A DNA stretch of 64,000 nucleotides from Diadema setosum (lineage: Eukaryota; Echinodermata; Echinoidea; Diadematoida; Diadematidae), in the NCBI RefSeq assembly GCF_964275005.1, contig NC_092706.1:27890781-27954780 (forward strand), in the 5' to 3' direction. The notes below the pieces were generated by a model. It did not search any database, had not been told where the DNA came from, and saw only the letters and a program-made list of their open reading frames with translations. Shown piece by piece: positions 45,614 through 59,229 of the stretch. Numbering within the stretch: position 1 is the stretch's first letter; every line of letters begins with the position of its first letter. Made by a program: the position numbers and the translations under genes.

Positions 45614-46780
45614 AAGTACAAGTTTTGTAATAATCTATATCGATTTACGTAAGTATACTGACACTAGAACAGCGCAAGATATCTAAAGATAAATACCTAA
45701 CATCATCATTAAGATAAAACCCATTACTAAACCAAATTCTGATCGTTGATATTTGTTTCCTACATAAATTATTTGACTGTATGAACTACAATGACACTGA
45801 AGTTGTAATCCACATATTTCTTATTCAAATGGACCTCTGTAAAATGTAGGATCTTGAATGTAAACAAGTTAAATGACAATACCCTGATTGGGTCCAACCA
45901 GACCATCTATCTTTTCATACAGCTTGATAACTCTAGAATCTGAACAATGTCTCTCAATCTTAGCAGTTGTCGTTTTTTGCAATAACCACTCACCATGACT
46001 AGAGATACATTTCTTTTACACGCACTGTTCTCTCTCTCTCTCTCTCTCCCCCTCTCTTGTTAGTATAGTACTGCACACACCAGACATCAGCTTCGCAAAA
46101 ATCACTCTCCCATAGACTTTGCATGTTTTCAAATGCCTCCATCAGAGTCCATGTTTATTTCCACGTGACTGACAGCTTTTCGTTGTATTGCTTGTTGAGG
46201 CAAGGTCCCAAAAAGAGCCATTTCAGTTCTAAAATCTGATTAATATGGGTGGATTTTTTCCTTTTTTTGGCTTAGACTTAGAGAAAAAAAAAAACCCAAA
46301 AAACATAGCCATAACATAGGCGTAGTACAAGTACTAGGCTCCTACCAACCTAGTAGAACTACTGCTACTACAACTAGCCTAGGCTGGACAGTGTTTTGAT
46401 ATCTAGGGTAGACGCCTATTGATACAAACAGAAAGTACAATTAAAATAAGTTTATGTGTCTTTTGTAGATATCTACATGAACGGAAATTTTCTATCACGC
46501 AATTAACAGGGGAGTTTTAGGGAATTCTAAAGCGAAAATAAGTTTTTAGTGAGAGGTGTTCAGATACAGAATCTGTTAGATAAAGGCTACAATGAACACA
46601 AAGAATTAAACTCTTGCTGATTGTTCTTACACGGTTACTGATGAATGGGACTACAATAATTGAGACGGCAACTAGGTTACATAAAACTATGAAAATTACA
46701 AACTTGGTTATATTTCCACGACATAGGCCTCCAAAAACAAATGTGAATGTGAAATAGGCTGTGATGTACACCTCATAAGT
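45614..46780. other. Non-coding stretch
   Basis: A (tc)n run at 46030-46056 and a ctagg-rich patch at 46335-46385. No supported gene. Confidence 0.3.
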
Positions 46781-46810
46781 GAATTTTAACAGAAATGTAT
46801 TCTTCTTTAC

Positions 46811-46842
46811 CTGTTTGTCATCTTGAGCGTCACTTCATCCAT
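46811..46842 (-). CDS. Possible first coding exon
   Basis: Minus strand: ATG at 46842 begins MDEVTLKMTN and runs to a good donor (gtaaag) after 46811. The sequence upstream to about 47200 is CpG-richer than its surroundings, as a promoter or 5' UTR would be. The exon overlaps the cgtcacttcat motif shared with the 35.7-kb block, so it may instead be repeat sequence. The downstream partner exon is not established. Confidence 0.25.
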
Positions 46843-46913
46843 TCACTGAGGATTCGATGACAAGCAGAGGACCGGCGTTTCTCCCCCGAAGTTATAACGT
46901 GCGATCCTATGCG

Positions 46914-47188
46914 ATGCGTCGGTTCATTCACGCACTTGCAAAATACGCGCTAGTTCATGAACAGACGCATGCGGATGCGTCACTTCATGCAGTCAGTGCC
47001 ACAACAGCAGTGACAAAATAATGTACGGCGTGTGCGGAGATCATAGCTTTTGGCTCTAATTTGAAGTCCCCAACTTGCTACGATGATAGGTGCAAGTGAG
47101 AACAGTGGAATAAGGCAAAAATCTAATTTTCGATAAAATTGAAAAAATTTCTCAGATACGTCGGTTCATCTTTTCACCGACGAATTGT
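46914..47188. repeat. cgtcggttcat repeat block and right 31-bp inverted repeat
   Basis: 46914-46998 aligns with 35702-35790. At 47158-47188, acgtcggttcatcttttcac, then cgacgaattgt, is the inverted partner of 35416-35446 (30 of 31 positions). A poly-T tract follows at 47227-47250. Confidence 0.7.
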
Positions 47189-47249
47189 CCCCGAGGCGGA
47201 ATGGTGCTGTTGTTGTGGCTGTTGTTTTTTTTTTTTTTTTTTTTTTTTT

Positions 47250-48489
47250 ATTACATGTACTCCTCATACACTCGCACAAGGTTAAATGTGTATTGGTATG
47301 GGTAAAGAATGGGATATAATGATTTCAATCTTTTCTTGTCTTATCTCAAAGATTGTGCAGCTGTCTTTCTACCACATCTTGTATATCAATAATTTATTCA
47401 TATATACATTATATGATATGCAAATGGCGGTTTTTATTTTCCAACATTAATCCACCAGGGTGTATCTTATCAATGTTTATAGATATGCATAAGACCTATA
47501 TTTATCGATAAGATAAACATGCAGAACACTTATTACCCGTGTAATATAAATGGTATCCACTTCATAGTGTACTCTTTGCCTGTAAACGCCACTCGGACGT
47601 CTTCGCGCATATTCACACAAACACATACACACACACTTATTGCCTCGCATAAACGCATGTAGGCCCTACTTCAACCATGTTTAGAGTATGAGTTATTCGT
47701 TTTGATTTTATGACGTAGGACGCCTTGCACAAAAACGTGTCCTCGGAAGTTGTGATAACTACTCAAACTAATCAAACTAATGATATCAATCTTAGCTTAA
47801 GTAATAATTCAAAACTAGCCTTAATCGAAAATGTTTTTTTTTTTTTCATGATCCTATGAAGATAAACAGAACATTATGCAGAACCTTACAGGGCACACTA
47901 GCAAAAATGTCCTCACTATTTGGTATCAAGCTATGCCGAATATCACCCCTTTTCCCCATCCTCATCCACCACGTTCTCCCCACCCCACCCCATTACCCTA
48001 GTCCCCGTCCCCTTCCCTTACCCCATGGAAGTGTTAATCATATTTTCAAATGAGTGAAAGCTGCTTCAATTAGCACTTTTAAATCTCGCTTCCTCATCTA
48101 ATCTCGGGCAGCCTGGCAAACCGTGCGCTGATATCTACGTGATTCAGGGCACAGCGGCATTGCGTCATCGGAGCTGTGGCTGCGCACATAAGCACATAGT
48201 CGCCTCCGGGAGCCTGACGAACTTGTCTATGTGTATAAAAACGTGTGTTAGTGAACCAGCAATTTGACTTTTACCATACTTCTATAGAGCGTACAGTAGC
48301 TCGGAAGATAAACGCAATACACGCAGACAGCAACTTTGATTTGTAATCAAACTGATAAGTTAATAAACATCATTTTGATTCTTGAATATGATGATGATCA
48401 CATTGACAATGTAATTATATCTACATCTATCTATCTATCTATCAATCTATGTATCTGTATTAATATACATAGGTGTGTGTGAGAGAGAG

Positions 48490-48520
<31 letters not shown>

Positions 48521-50195
48521 TTAATTTATTCCTTCAGAAAAAAAAAATCGGTGTTCTGTTTCTCATTTTGTCAAAGGATCTAAGTTATGGTTTTGTTTGC
48601 ACCGTTGTTCGTTAAGCCTCCGGTGTACTAGTATATTTGAAATATACTGTGTCAGTTACACTAAATGTTTCCATAATCATTGATTGTGAAATGTTTATAA
48701 AAGGTAACTCTATTGAAAAAGTGCTGTACAGCGTAAACATCATTTTCGCGTGTTGCATTACTTTGGTCGATTGTTATATGAAAAACTTCACCTGTCTTAG
48801 GAGAAATGTGTTAACATGGTCAAAGTTCAGAATAGTCTCGATTTTAGGGACACACATTGGAAAAAAGAATGAAAAGAGAATTGTAAGAAATAAAACATTT
48901 ATTGGGGTGCATATACGTCATAACATTTTGTATAAAAGCAATACAAAACATTCCATACCGTTGTCAAAAGCTTTGCCAGAGACATCATCACACCATCATT
49001 AAAATAATAACAATAAAAGTAGCTCTAATAATAAAATTTTAAAAAATCCTTACTCTCATGTACACTATCGACAAAACTTGATCATATTGTGCAATCTCAT
49101 TCTCTAAATAGGACAAAAGTGTTTAATAGGATCAGTCTTTAGGAAGTTGTGAAATGGACAGTTGACTACACAATTCAGTTAAATTTACTTATAGTTTTAC
49201 AAGCTTTCCAAAATGTGTCGCATGAAAACTTATTACACTGCTTGAATACATCTCGAAGGTTAAGGATTACAAGAAAGACACAAGAGAATACAATTAGATA
49301 TTAAGTAGGTTTAATCTCTGGTCGATGAGGTCCACATACCTTCAAATTTTGCAGCCATTTACTCCTCCATAGAGGAAGAATTATTTCAAGTTGAAGTGCA
49401 TTCAGATACTGTGGAGTTAATAGAATTTCATCCCAGCAACATTTTTCTTTTCTTTTTTTTCAATAATACGATTTTCCTAAAAGTTACAATACAAACCTAC
49501 ACAATACCTACTCTCTATTCAACCCTTACTGTTCTATATTTTTTCCGTTAATACAATATTGACATGTGAGATACAAAGAAAATGGAACAAAGCAAAGAAT
49601 ATATACATGAAAATACAGCTAGTGAAAACTATCTCCCGCAATTAAAACAACCCACCAAAAAAGTCTCACATTATTCTATCACCTCTTTCCGTTTGTTCGG
49701 GCAATTTGAAAAGAGTTTTTGTATCTACCCGTTCACATCTGATCTTATCTGGTTATTCAGAGATTCATGTGACCACGTGTGTTGGCTGACTGACTGACTG
49801 ACTGACTGACGAACGTTAAGACTTGACCAAAAGATAATACAAAAATCAAGGCAGCCTCTATCTCCGACGCAATATCTTACAAGTTTGTTACAATTTGTAC
49901 ATATATTTAGCACCAGAAATTCAGAATAACGAAGACATAAAATGCTATGTACACTATATATTCTTTATGTAATAATATGGAAAATGGAAAGACAATGTGA
50001 CCACATGAAAAATAGAAAAATAACATCCTTATAGTCATGTGTTGAATCAACAAAATCTTTAAAAAGTCAAGTTTGTCTGTTAATTCAGTGAAGTTCCAAA
50101 AATAGTCAACTCATATAATCTTGATAGCATGGTCCGTATTTGTTTTGTCCTGTAATCTTCTATTTTATTGCACTTCGGTGATGGCGTGAACCGCT
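47250..50195. other. 3' flank or 3' UTR region of the IgGFc-like gene, otherwise non-coding
   Basis: Minus-strand AATAAA signals lie at about 50163-50168 (some 30 bases past the proposed stop) and about 48895-48900, either of which could end the transcript. Microsatellites: atct at 48425-48445 and gt at 48491-48520. A tgac run lies at 49785-49810. No other coding evidence. Confidence 0.35.
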
Positions 50196-50214
50196 TTAGA
50201 ACTTTCTCCTCAAC
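50196..50214 (-). CDS. IgGFc-like gene, proposed last coding exon (exon 6)
   Basis: Minus strand: acceptor ttattttattctgcag before 50214. The first base completes AG|G for Arg after the membrane exon, followed by LRRKF and a stop at 50198-50196. This gives a cytoplasmic tail of about seven residues rich in Arg/Lys, reasonable for a stop-transfer anchor without a signalling motif. Frame compatibility supports the join. An unseen exon between 53083 and 50214 cannot be excluded. Confidence 0.5.
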
Positions 50215-53082
50215 CTGCAGAATAAAATAAACATGAAGGGAAAAGAAGAAAATATGAAACATTACTAAAAAGAACATGTTCACAACATCATAATGATAAT
50301 CTCGTTTCCGCAAGATAAAAATGACCACAAATGGTAGGTCTGTATTTATGTTGATACACATATAATCATAATCATGATATAAGACTTTACTAGCCAATCA
50401 TTCCCGTGATGAATGTGAATTTAATTATGCAAGCATTTTATTGTATATTCAGAGTTTTACTTCGAAAAGGCAGGCATGAACTTAAAGGGGGCTGTAAAAT
50501 GCATTTCTTCCTCCGACAATAATTTAATCTTGAATCAGAACAAGGACTAAATTAGACTGGGAAAATGTCATTGTACTCGACGAAGGACTGAAAAATGGGT
50601 TTATCTTTTCCACGATTTTCTTGCCCGTTTGTTGAGAAAAGTAATTAGTACAAAAAACAATAACAGGTGAATGTGCTCTATGTCCTTTACAAAAAATATA
50701 TATTCCAGGAGGTATTAGACACTGGTGCAAATGTTAAAACGGTGAGGGGGAACTGTTCCTATAAGTAATTTGCTATTGACAATATCATTACCGTTCTTCT
50801 GAAAGGAGTTTGGGGAAAAAAGTCACATCTTACATGTATTTCATTTTGAAGTTTTCCACCTAGGCACGATTAACTGTTATCATAGTCAGGCGATTCTAAC
50901 GATAGTTACCATTATCAGTTGCTATTTTGGCAAATGTAGAATTTTACTTTTTGATACGTGAAACCTTGCAGATATTTTGTGACAGCATTATTATCATTGA
51001 GATATTTTTCCCCATATTATTATGTAAACCAGGAATTATTTTCATGTTTTATCAGAGAGTACGTATTAACTTCCAATCTTAAATTTCCTCGTAATGAATA
51101 TCACAGGCAACGATCTTTTTATGGCATTTGCTCAGGTCAAAGGATTGCGCATTCCAACTCCGGTATGAGGTGCAAATATTCAAAAAGAAAAGAAAAAAAA
51201 AACTGGTGAGCAAAAATAGTGAAAATGGAAGAAAATAATAGGGGAAATATAGATGCGTGCCACGAAAATAAAACAAAATGTGAAAGAAAAAAATAACAAA
51301 GAAAAACCAAAACGAACGTGTGTGCGGTCATGCGGTGAATTTCAGCCAACGTAGAAGAACTGAAAAAACTTCGTCAAATGAATTTGGCAACATAGTCGCA
51401 TGCTCTGATTGGAACGTTTTCGAAGGCATACCTCACAACCCCTATAGATCATAGACTTCCGTTTCGGACGAACGAACATCTAGAGAGAGTCCGCTCTCTT
51501 GGGTTTACCCTAAAAAACATTTTGAACTTTTCGAGTTCCGGCGAAGAGGGACTCCTCCAAAGGGAAATACAAGAAGAGGGACATCAAACACGAGTGTATT
51601 AATCATTGTAACGTCTTGACATGAGGCTAATCAGAGAGTGGCTAAAAATTGGATCGCCGAGTTGTGATAAATCCAAATAGTTGTGGTAGAGCTGCAAATT
51701 GCATTCAAAAAAAGGTATGCACATTCGGATCGAATTGTTGGATGTGAAATCATTTCTGTTGGATACCTTGTTTGCCTCGAACGCATTCATTGAGAGGAGT
51801 GCGTGGAATATTCTGTAAAATCATTCAAAGCAGCGTCGCCAAATTGGCAACACATGCGCAGAGTGAAGCATAATGTATTCTACTTGTGATCGATACGTGC
51901 AAACGATAATGATGGAGAAATCGCCCAAGCCAAACGGATGTCTACATTGATGTTGAGTAATAAATTTAGCGTAAGCGATGCTTGTGTTGTGTGAGGATCA
52001 AGCTAGTTAATGTCTAAGGGGAAGGAACTTAAGAGAGGAGTGAGTGCTTGTTATGACGGAAAGTAAAATGCTACATCTACAGTCACAATCAATGTGCATT
52101 CTCGAGTTTCCAAATGCAATTTACTGCCCACCTACGTTTCCAACTTTTTATTGCACTTCATGACTTCCACGTTGGCTGATTAAAAGTTCTTGTACAGTCC
52201 ACCTCTGCGTAATATTTGAATAAAAGAAAAAAAAATGGACCACATGCACTGCCAATTGGATTCACAACTCACGACTCAAGAAATATTGAGATGTACAACC
52301 GAAACTTTTCAACATGTACACAATTGAGCATACTTATATAGGGACATACATCTATTTTTCCACTGATTTGACAATCCAACACACAATTCAATAAATTCTA
52401 ATAGTACAGACATGACAGATAAATGCTCCCTTGTATAAATGAAAGCAATGGGGAAAGTATATGAAACCAGATTGGTTGAAACTTAATATACGAAAAAAGA
52501 AGGGGAGAAATGGACAAAAGATGACATGCAAAAAAAAAATAATAATAATGATAATACACATATTCGGAAGGGACCGACCGACTCTACCTATGATATCAGC
52601 ACTACAGACAAACATGCATGATTATATCATTTTTTTGTTGTTGTTGTTGTTGTTGCAAGTTACACGTAATCAATGATAGGTCAAGGGTCACCAGAAAAAG
52701 AGCACAATTAGACATCTAGAAAAGCGCCACAATCTTGAATAGGGGCGATGAGGGCAAAGGTCGATAATCAAATTACCCGTTGACAGTCAATATCATTGTT
52801 CGCTTGTGAGTGAGTGCGCGCGCGTGTGTGTGTATGTTTGTGCGATATGTACCTGGGATTTGAATTTGAATTCGAAATCACAAAAAAAAAATCCAAAACA
52901 AATCCTAAATCCATGACTGAATGAATACATTTTTTGTGTGCTCATTTGATGAAAAACACGAAGAGCGAAAAAAGAAGAAAACAAAGCAAGAATGAAAACG
53001 TGACTCCATTCATCTATTTACTTGAAACAGGATACTTTAAACTTTGACTGCAATAATTTCAAGGCAAAGGAAGATTGCTTAC
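50215..53082 (-). other. IgGFc-like gene intron 5 (inferred)
   Basis: Non-coding DNA between the membrane exon and the proposed tail exon. It holds a ttg repeat at 52637-52655 and a tg/cg run at 52805-52835. No MITE copy was recognised here. Confidence 0.4.
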
Positions 53083-53179
53083 CTGTAAAGAACGAAGACG
53101 AGGATGATGACCATAATGATGAAGACAATGAGAGCAGGTAGAATGGCAGCGAGAACGACCACGCCCTTAGACGAACAAG
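53083..53179 (-). CDS. IgGFc-like gene, membrane-helix exon (exon 5)
   Basis: Minus strand: acceptor tgtttgcttcttccag before 53179 and donor gtaagc after 53083, both strong. The 97 bases read (A)CSSKGVVVLAAILPALIVF followed by more Ile/Val/Leu and LVFVLY, a hydrophobic span of about 25 residues. Two bases complete the phase-1 codon left by exon 4; two bases remain, completed by exon 6. It would anchor the protein with the IgGFc-binding domain outside. The small Ser/Lys lead-in suits a stalk-to-membrane junction. Confidence 0.75.
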
Positions 53180-53335
53180 CTGGAAGAAGCAAACAGATCA
53201 GGAAATGTATTATGACGTAATAAGTCATACAGAGTTACAACCAGTGCATGAGGAACCTCAGCTGCCATTGACATTCCAACTGAACAGAAAATGGTAATTT
53301 ACAAAATAATACTTTTCATTGTGCACAAATGTATT

Positions 53336-53662
53336 CAAAGGCAGTATTTACCATCTGCAGATGAAACAAAAACCCACCTTTATTTTGCTTTAAAAAACAG
53401 TGTACTTGATACTTAATAAAGTGAGTTTGGGATAAAACAACCAGTGTAAAAATGTTAATCAGTATAATCAATGTTAATTATTGTTAAATGTACAAAATGT
53501 GAACAATAGTTATAACAATATTGTTTCTCCTTATATTTTAGGCTTTATTGCTGATTATGGTAGGATGTTTTGTGAAACAACCGACCTACATATATATTAA
53601 TCAAAAGTGATAGCTCGAACATTTTTTAATCACTGCTCCTAATGGTAAACAGTACCTTTAAA
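53336..53662 (-). mobile_element. MITE family 2, intron copy with both ends
   Basis: 327 bp. Left end aaaggcagtatttaccat (53337-53354) and right end atggtaaacagtaccttt (53642-53659) are inverted repeats matching at 15 of 18 positions. Lies in intron 4 of the IgGFc-like gene. It is the most complete copy and defines the family. No coding. Confidence 0.8.
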
Positions 53663-54550
53663 CCCAACACTCCGTCTCTTTAGATTGCACTGCAATCAAT
53701 ACTGCTTTTTACGCTATCAAGAGAGGTCGTTGGAAGTGTTAAAAATGCAAAGGAATCACAGATAATTTCTGAAGTAAAAGGGGAAGAAACCCCAATAAAC
53801 ATGTGGACTGAGTAAATGCAGCATCATTGTAAGAAGAAATTAGCGAACTTTGAAGACAATCAGACAGTCTGTTCAGAAGTAATGAATTCTACAAACTCTG
53901 CGCAGCCATCGTTGGATGACAAGACTACCGCAGACGTCATGTATGGAAAACGTAAAGCAAATATAAATAGAATTCCACAAAATCTTATTCTCTATGAAAA
54001 GATCATAATTATTTCCTCGACTAGATACTGAAATATGTCAACTAACATATGTTATGGATAGTATCTTTGCAAGAGGTAATCCAGTGCTCTTTCGTTATAG
54101 AAAATATGTTTTTGGGGTTTCTTTTTTTTTCTTTTTTTTTTTCGTGTCGTTTTCGACACATAACGTCACAAAGTGTTGTTGTCTTCTCATCCAGCGATGG
54201 TAGCACCAAAACTGTAAAAATTTCTAACCTTTTAATGGTCGTTATTCCGATTTTCATCCAATTTTTATGCTGTGCGCTCAGAGTGTCGCTGCATTCTCTC
54301 AATTCATATTTTACCATGGAGGTGAGGTTCATACTTAGGTTTCTTTTCCCTTTAATACTGAGAGGTACAGTGCGACCAAGCCTATTTACATTTGGACGCC
54401 TATCGGTGACATCACAAAGAGGGGTGTGGGAATGTGTAGGAGAAGAGGGGGGGGGGGGAGTAGGATTCAGAAGTAATCAAGGAACTTTGACCAAGATAAC
54501 CACGGTAGTCATGGTACCCACAATAATCACAGCATTACCTTCCATATTAC
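53663..54550 (-). other. IgGFc-like gene intron 4 remainder
   Basis: Non-coding. The long plus-strand frame covering 54049-54618 is antisense to exon 4 and built largely on T and G tracts, so it is not called. Confidence 0.45.
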
Positions 54551-54649
54551 CCTGGCCTCCAGGCCCTGTTCCGGGTCCCTCAGGGACGGGTGGGCCTGTA
54601 GGGCGTGGCCGGCGGTGAGTTTCGGGGCACTCATACTCCTCCTGAACAC
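54551..54649 (-). CDS. IgGFc-like gene, Pro/Gly-rich stalk exon (exon 4)
   Basis: Minus strand: acceptor ctctttcaccatag before 54649. Two bases complete Gly; then VQEEYECPETHRRPRPTGPP and a further P/G/E-rich stretch. The donor may be gtaata after 54551 (used here) or gtaatg after 54539, which adds four residues. Both leave phase 1 and suit exon 5. If neither were used, the frame would run through a short hydrophobic stretch and stop, a possible alternative end. The single Cys and the Pro richness suggest an extended linker. Confidence 0.7.
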
Positions 54650-54997
54650 CTATGGTGAAAGAGCAAGATACATTAACATCATCAACCTATACCCGCATGG
54701 ACATGGCTAAATTTGGGGCGGATGAGCTTTCTCGGATCGCAACACAATATGACTGACATCAGTCATTGCATTTTGGACCTGGCAAACTTAATTGGCACAT
54801 TTCAGCAGCTGGTCAAAGAATGCATATAAACCAATGCAGAAAACGAATAAAGACTGTTTTGCATCTTTTATTTTGTTTTGTTTTTCCTATAATTTCATCT
54901 ATAACAACCAAAAAAGAAAAGCACATGTATACTTATAAACATAGCGACGAGGTGTAAAGACTTTACATGTACATATATACAGTATATCATGCATAAT

Positions 54998-55080
54998 CAA
55001 TGAAGAGCTTGCTTCCAAAAGGCGCTAAATCCATTGAAAAAATGACGGATTTAGCACCTTCTGGAAGCAAGCTCTTCATA
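54998..55080. repeat. Small inverted-repeat element
   Basis: atgaagagcttgcttccaaa, then aggcgctaaatcc, pairs with ggatttagcaccttctggaa, then gcaagctcttcat, with about 15 bases between. Relative of the terminal repeat at 56776-57031. Confidence 0.8.
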
Positions 55081-56775
55081 TGTATATATATAGGCCTATA
55101 TATATATATATATACATATATACATATATTTGCGCACACATTATGTGTGTGTCTTTTGTTAGTTATGTTAGAACACATCTAACTTCCCATTTCTTGATAT
55201 CACAGACTTGGTCACGTTGTAAATCATAATATGATTGCATGTTTGTTTTTGGAAATGGAAAAAATGAACGAAAATGAAATCAAATCAAATGTAATACATT
55301 CCTACAAAGTTCCACTCTATCTCCAATTCAAAGATAGCGCAAACTATTCAGATATAATTACACTATTAACGCTTACAGGTTCATGGCAACCGTGGAACTC
55401 TGTCTTGAGAAATCAATAAATGAACTCGGAAAAAAGTTTTCTCTTTGGAAAAAAAGATGCCGTATTTCATCTATATGGCTTAAGATGTGTAAGTTGATGT
55501 ATACAACCATAATTGAAAAAAAAAAGAAAAAAGATAGAGGTTTCAATTTGAATTTTCACCAACGCTCTGTTCCACCTCTTACGGAGAGAATGTTTTCGAA
55601 GACGACTGATGGCTAGACTATACTAGGCTCGTTTTTGCAAACGACATGGCCAGGATTTACTCCCCCTCCCCCATCCAAGAGGCGCATGCGTATTAATGCC
55701 TGCAAAGTCATCGTGTTTGTCATTAAAACCCATGCCCATATTTGGGCACACATCTCCCCTTTTGCACTTATACCACTGTGTACGGAGGGAGAACCTCATG
55801 CTCGTGTTAAGGTACAGCACGGATGCTCTCGCTCGCTCGTGCGGATTTCGCAGATACGGGAGCGACACGTACAGTTTTCTTGGTGATTACCGTTAACATT
55901 GTATAATACGCAGACTTGGATGTGTTTCAAAATTACGGGGGAATTTGGGGGAAGGAAAGATATGCCGCCAGTGTGTGTAGACGTTCGTTCCCATTTAAAA
56001 TTTCCTGAGTCATAGATCACCAATCCCTATGACTGTTAAAGGGATTTATCTGATATTATCATCGTAATTGTAAAGCAGTGATATCAACAAGTTAGTGTTC
56101 ACAATGTTTACTGGCAATGACGTACCCAGTGTTGATGTTTTAAAATCAACCAAGGAGTAGATTGTTTTTCTGAATCCAATAATGATTTCAATAGTAAAAA
56201 TGGATAATTCCGTAAAACTTGATTATTTACATTATCATATCTATTTATCTGAAAGGTAACTGACAACTATAACATTAATCAACCTTGGGTGTCCCAACAC
56301 GATTTTTGTTTTTCGAACCGTACTTAGCATTAGCATCAGAGATGTTCTGTATATTGCCTCATTTTTTTTTATACTGCTTTATGCAATGCAATCAGCCTTT
56401 ACACTCCACGGCGCGATATCATTGGCGTGATCTGAATCTGAAGAGCTATTTTTGGCCAATCAGTGGAGAGGAAATTCAAACTGGGTATACGCAGACATCA
56501 GAAGAGATTCAACCCCTCCCCAGAGGCATTTGCACAAAGGAAATCCAGTGTAACTTTGCGGGAAGTTCAATCAGTTTTCAGAAGCCGCTGTCCCCTAATT
56601 ATTGACGTGCAGCTTTTTGTTGGAAGTTCAAGGAGACAGATAGGGCTTTTGTAATAGCAGCCATGAAGGAGAAAAGACGTACCAAACATTATGAATCTTT
56701 CTGAGAAGTCTTAATTGCCACTTAAATGTGAAACTCATCGTTATTTTAGAAGACAAGCACTGTCCTTTATACTAT

Positions 56776-57031
56776 ATATGAAGAGTTTGTTTGCAAAAAC
56801 CGATAAGTCCATTTTTGAAGATTTGAAGTACGGTCTCTGTCATAAAGTAGAAAATAATACCTTCTAAATGATATATTGGTCACTACATATAAAGGTACAT
56901 TTTTGAAGTTATGGTCAAAAGAAGCAAAAATTTTCTTATTATCCTCTTTATTTTTCTTGACCTTCAATCCCAAATATCTCCATTTGACAATATGGACCTA
57001 TCGGTTTTTGCAATCAAACTCTTCATATGTT
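56776..57031. mobile_element. MITE family 3, 256 bp
   Basis: Ends atatgaagagtttgtttgca, then aaaaccgataagtccat, and atggacctatcggtttttgc, then aatcaaactcttcatat, form about 36-bp imperfect inverted repeats. Shares the atgaagag(c/t)ttg start with the element at 54998-55080. Non-coding. Confidence 0.75.
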
Positions 57032-59229
57032 CTCATCGTTTAATTGTACTTGAATACATCCCCGCTCCTCTATATTTTGTCTACTTTCTTTATTTGATAT
57101 TTTCTAAACAGGCCGATGACAGTCAATGCAAGTCTCATTAGGGGCCGTCATGTCAACTATAAATATTACATGTCTGCAAAATTTATGACTATTTCAGCTG
57201 TTTCACGCCATACACAGCATGAAACAACATTCTGGTGTTTCCTATTTCTATAATTTCCATATACAGAAAAGCGTTGCATGAAGTTAATAATGCGCAATTT
57301 GCAAAATCAACTTCACAAATCAGAATCAACATGATCAGAATTAAAAACTTGTATTCCGTGTTGCCGAACATGTATGACACACGTATGTCAAAAACATTAA
57401 CAGGTTCATCTATAATTTTTGTGTGGATTAACATCCGCTCTCAAGGGAAAAGCATTTTCCAATGAGGTGATTTAAAAACTTATAGTAAACCACCCCATCC
57501 CGTAAATATCAAGGGTCAAAACAGCAAATTGTTATCGTGAACATAATAGACAGTTGAAATAACGTTCAAATTTTAGCTCTGACGAGGTTTGTGATAATTT
57601 GTAAGAAAACATTACAGTAGTGCTAGCTGCATATTTTTCCTCTTTTTTTTTTCATGGGCCGCGCGTTAAATCTGAGGAAGCGCTCTATGTCCCCCGACTT
57701 GAGTCATCAAATTAACCCATCCCTTTGATGAAATGAAGGGATCGGTTGCTTCTATGACCTTAGAAGATAAGGTCATTTCCACGGCAACCAGACGTCCTAG
57801 TGTCATTTAATTTTTCATGGATGTCCGAAGTAACAATCCATCTCGGTGATCCGATTTTTAAGGCATTTCCGCTGAAAAGTTGAACTGACGTCACAAAGCG
57901 TCCGCCTTTGATCTTTTTTTTTCTCATTCTTCTAAATTTAGTGTGATGGCATCGTGTTCATCGTAAACTATATCGGAAGAGAAGACGATTATTTTTTTTT
58001 TTGTAGCTTAGGTATTTTCGTGCAGGGTGAACAGTTTTGGATTTAAAAGTGCTGCAGTCACGATCATTAAAAACAAGCCCGGAAAGCAAGACACGTACTA
58101 TAATAACTTAAAGATTTGGTCTATGTATTATAGTTGTTTTCACCTTGCCTTTAAGACGGCTCTGCACATAAACAACTACAACAACGACGACGACAATAAT
58201 AATAACAACAACAACAAGGGAATGCATAAATTAAAAGCTAATAAGGAAAATAAGGAAAACTAAATGTCGTCTTTGGTTGTCTTTTCATGACAATTTGAAG
58301 GCAGATGTAAGTGAATAAGAAATGTCATGGGAAAAGAAAAAACATTTCCATGTATTCTGTATGTTATACTTATCCAGTGCAACAGCTGTTTTATATTCAC
58401 TATTTCTTTCTGAATGTAAGCACACGTCTTGGTACACCATACCCCCCCCCCCCCCCCTCCTTGTTGACGGGGTCAGAAGACAGGTAACTGTAACCAAAGC
58501 TAAATTTCACATGCAGACGTTGGCTAGAGACTACAACAGCATTGAAAGCTCTATAGGAATCATGTCATATGGTTTGGTCAACCGCAAGGGGGCAATCAAC
58601 GCGGTATAAAGATTCCTCCTCACGAGTTGGCGGCACGTTCGGATGACATATCGCACGCTTTTTAATGTCATCCAAAGTTTGAATAGCATGCGCTAATGCA
58701 GCTCTTTTCAAAAAGAAAAAAAAAGCGCCGTGCATACTGAAGCCAGTGAATCTCATAAAGGCCATCACGTAGTCCAGATACTGGACGATTTTAAGCGTCC
58801 GCATTCCCCACTAACACGCGCATACACATGCATGCACCCACACAATGCGCCCAACCGCTGATTGCGACACTCCACCAATTGGTACTCCCGAAAAGAAAAA
58901 ATCAGGAGGGGTGAATTGTGTAATACAGTGTACATACAGACACCATCAACGTACGTCCGTACGTACGCGGGTACACTGCATACGAATACAGTCCAGGAAG
59001 TGGACTAGCCATCACGAAGATTCATACCCAATTTAAGTAGGAAAAACTGATACTATGGCCCTACCATATAGCGGGCTTCCATCACCAAAATGCTACTGTT
59101 GAAGGCCTCGTAAAACGTATAAATAGAACCTTGTTCTCTCATTCCTTGCTTGCATAGCTTGTTGATACCCTAAAATACATTGCGTACTAATGTTTCAGAC
59201 GCTTTCACAATACAATGATAATCAAATTG

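Noticed and set aside
54049..54618. 189-residue plus-strand open frame
   Set aside because: Overlaps the antisense of the stalk exon; the rest is T-rich intron with a G tract. No family resemblance.
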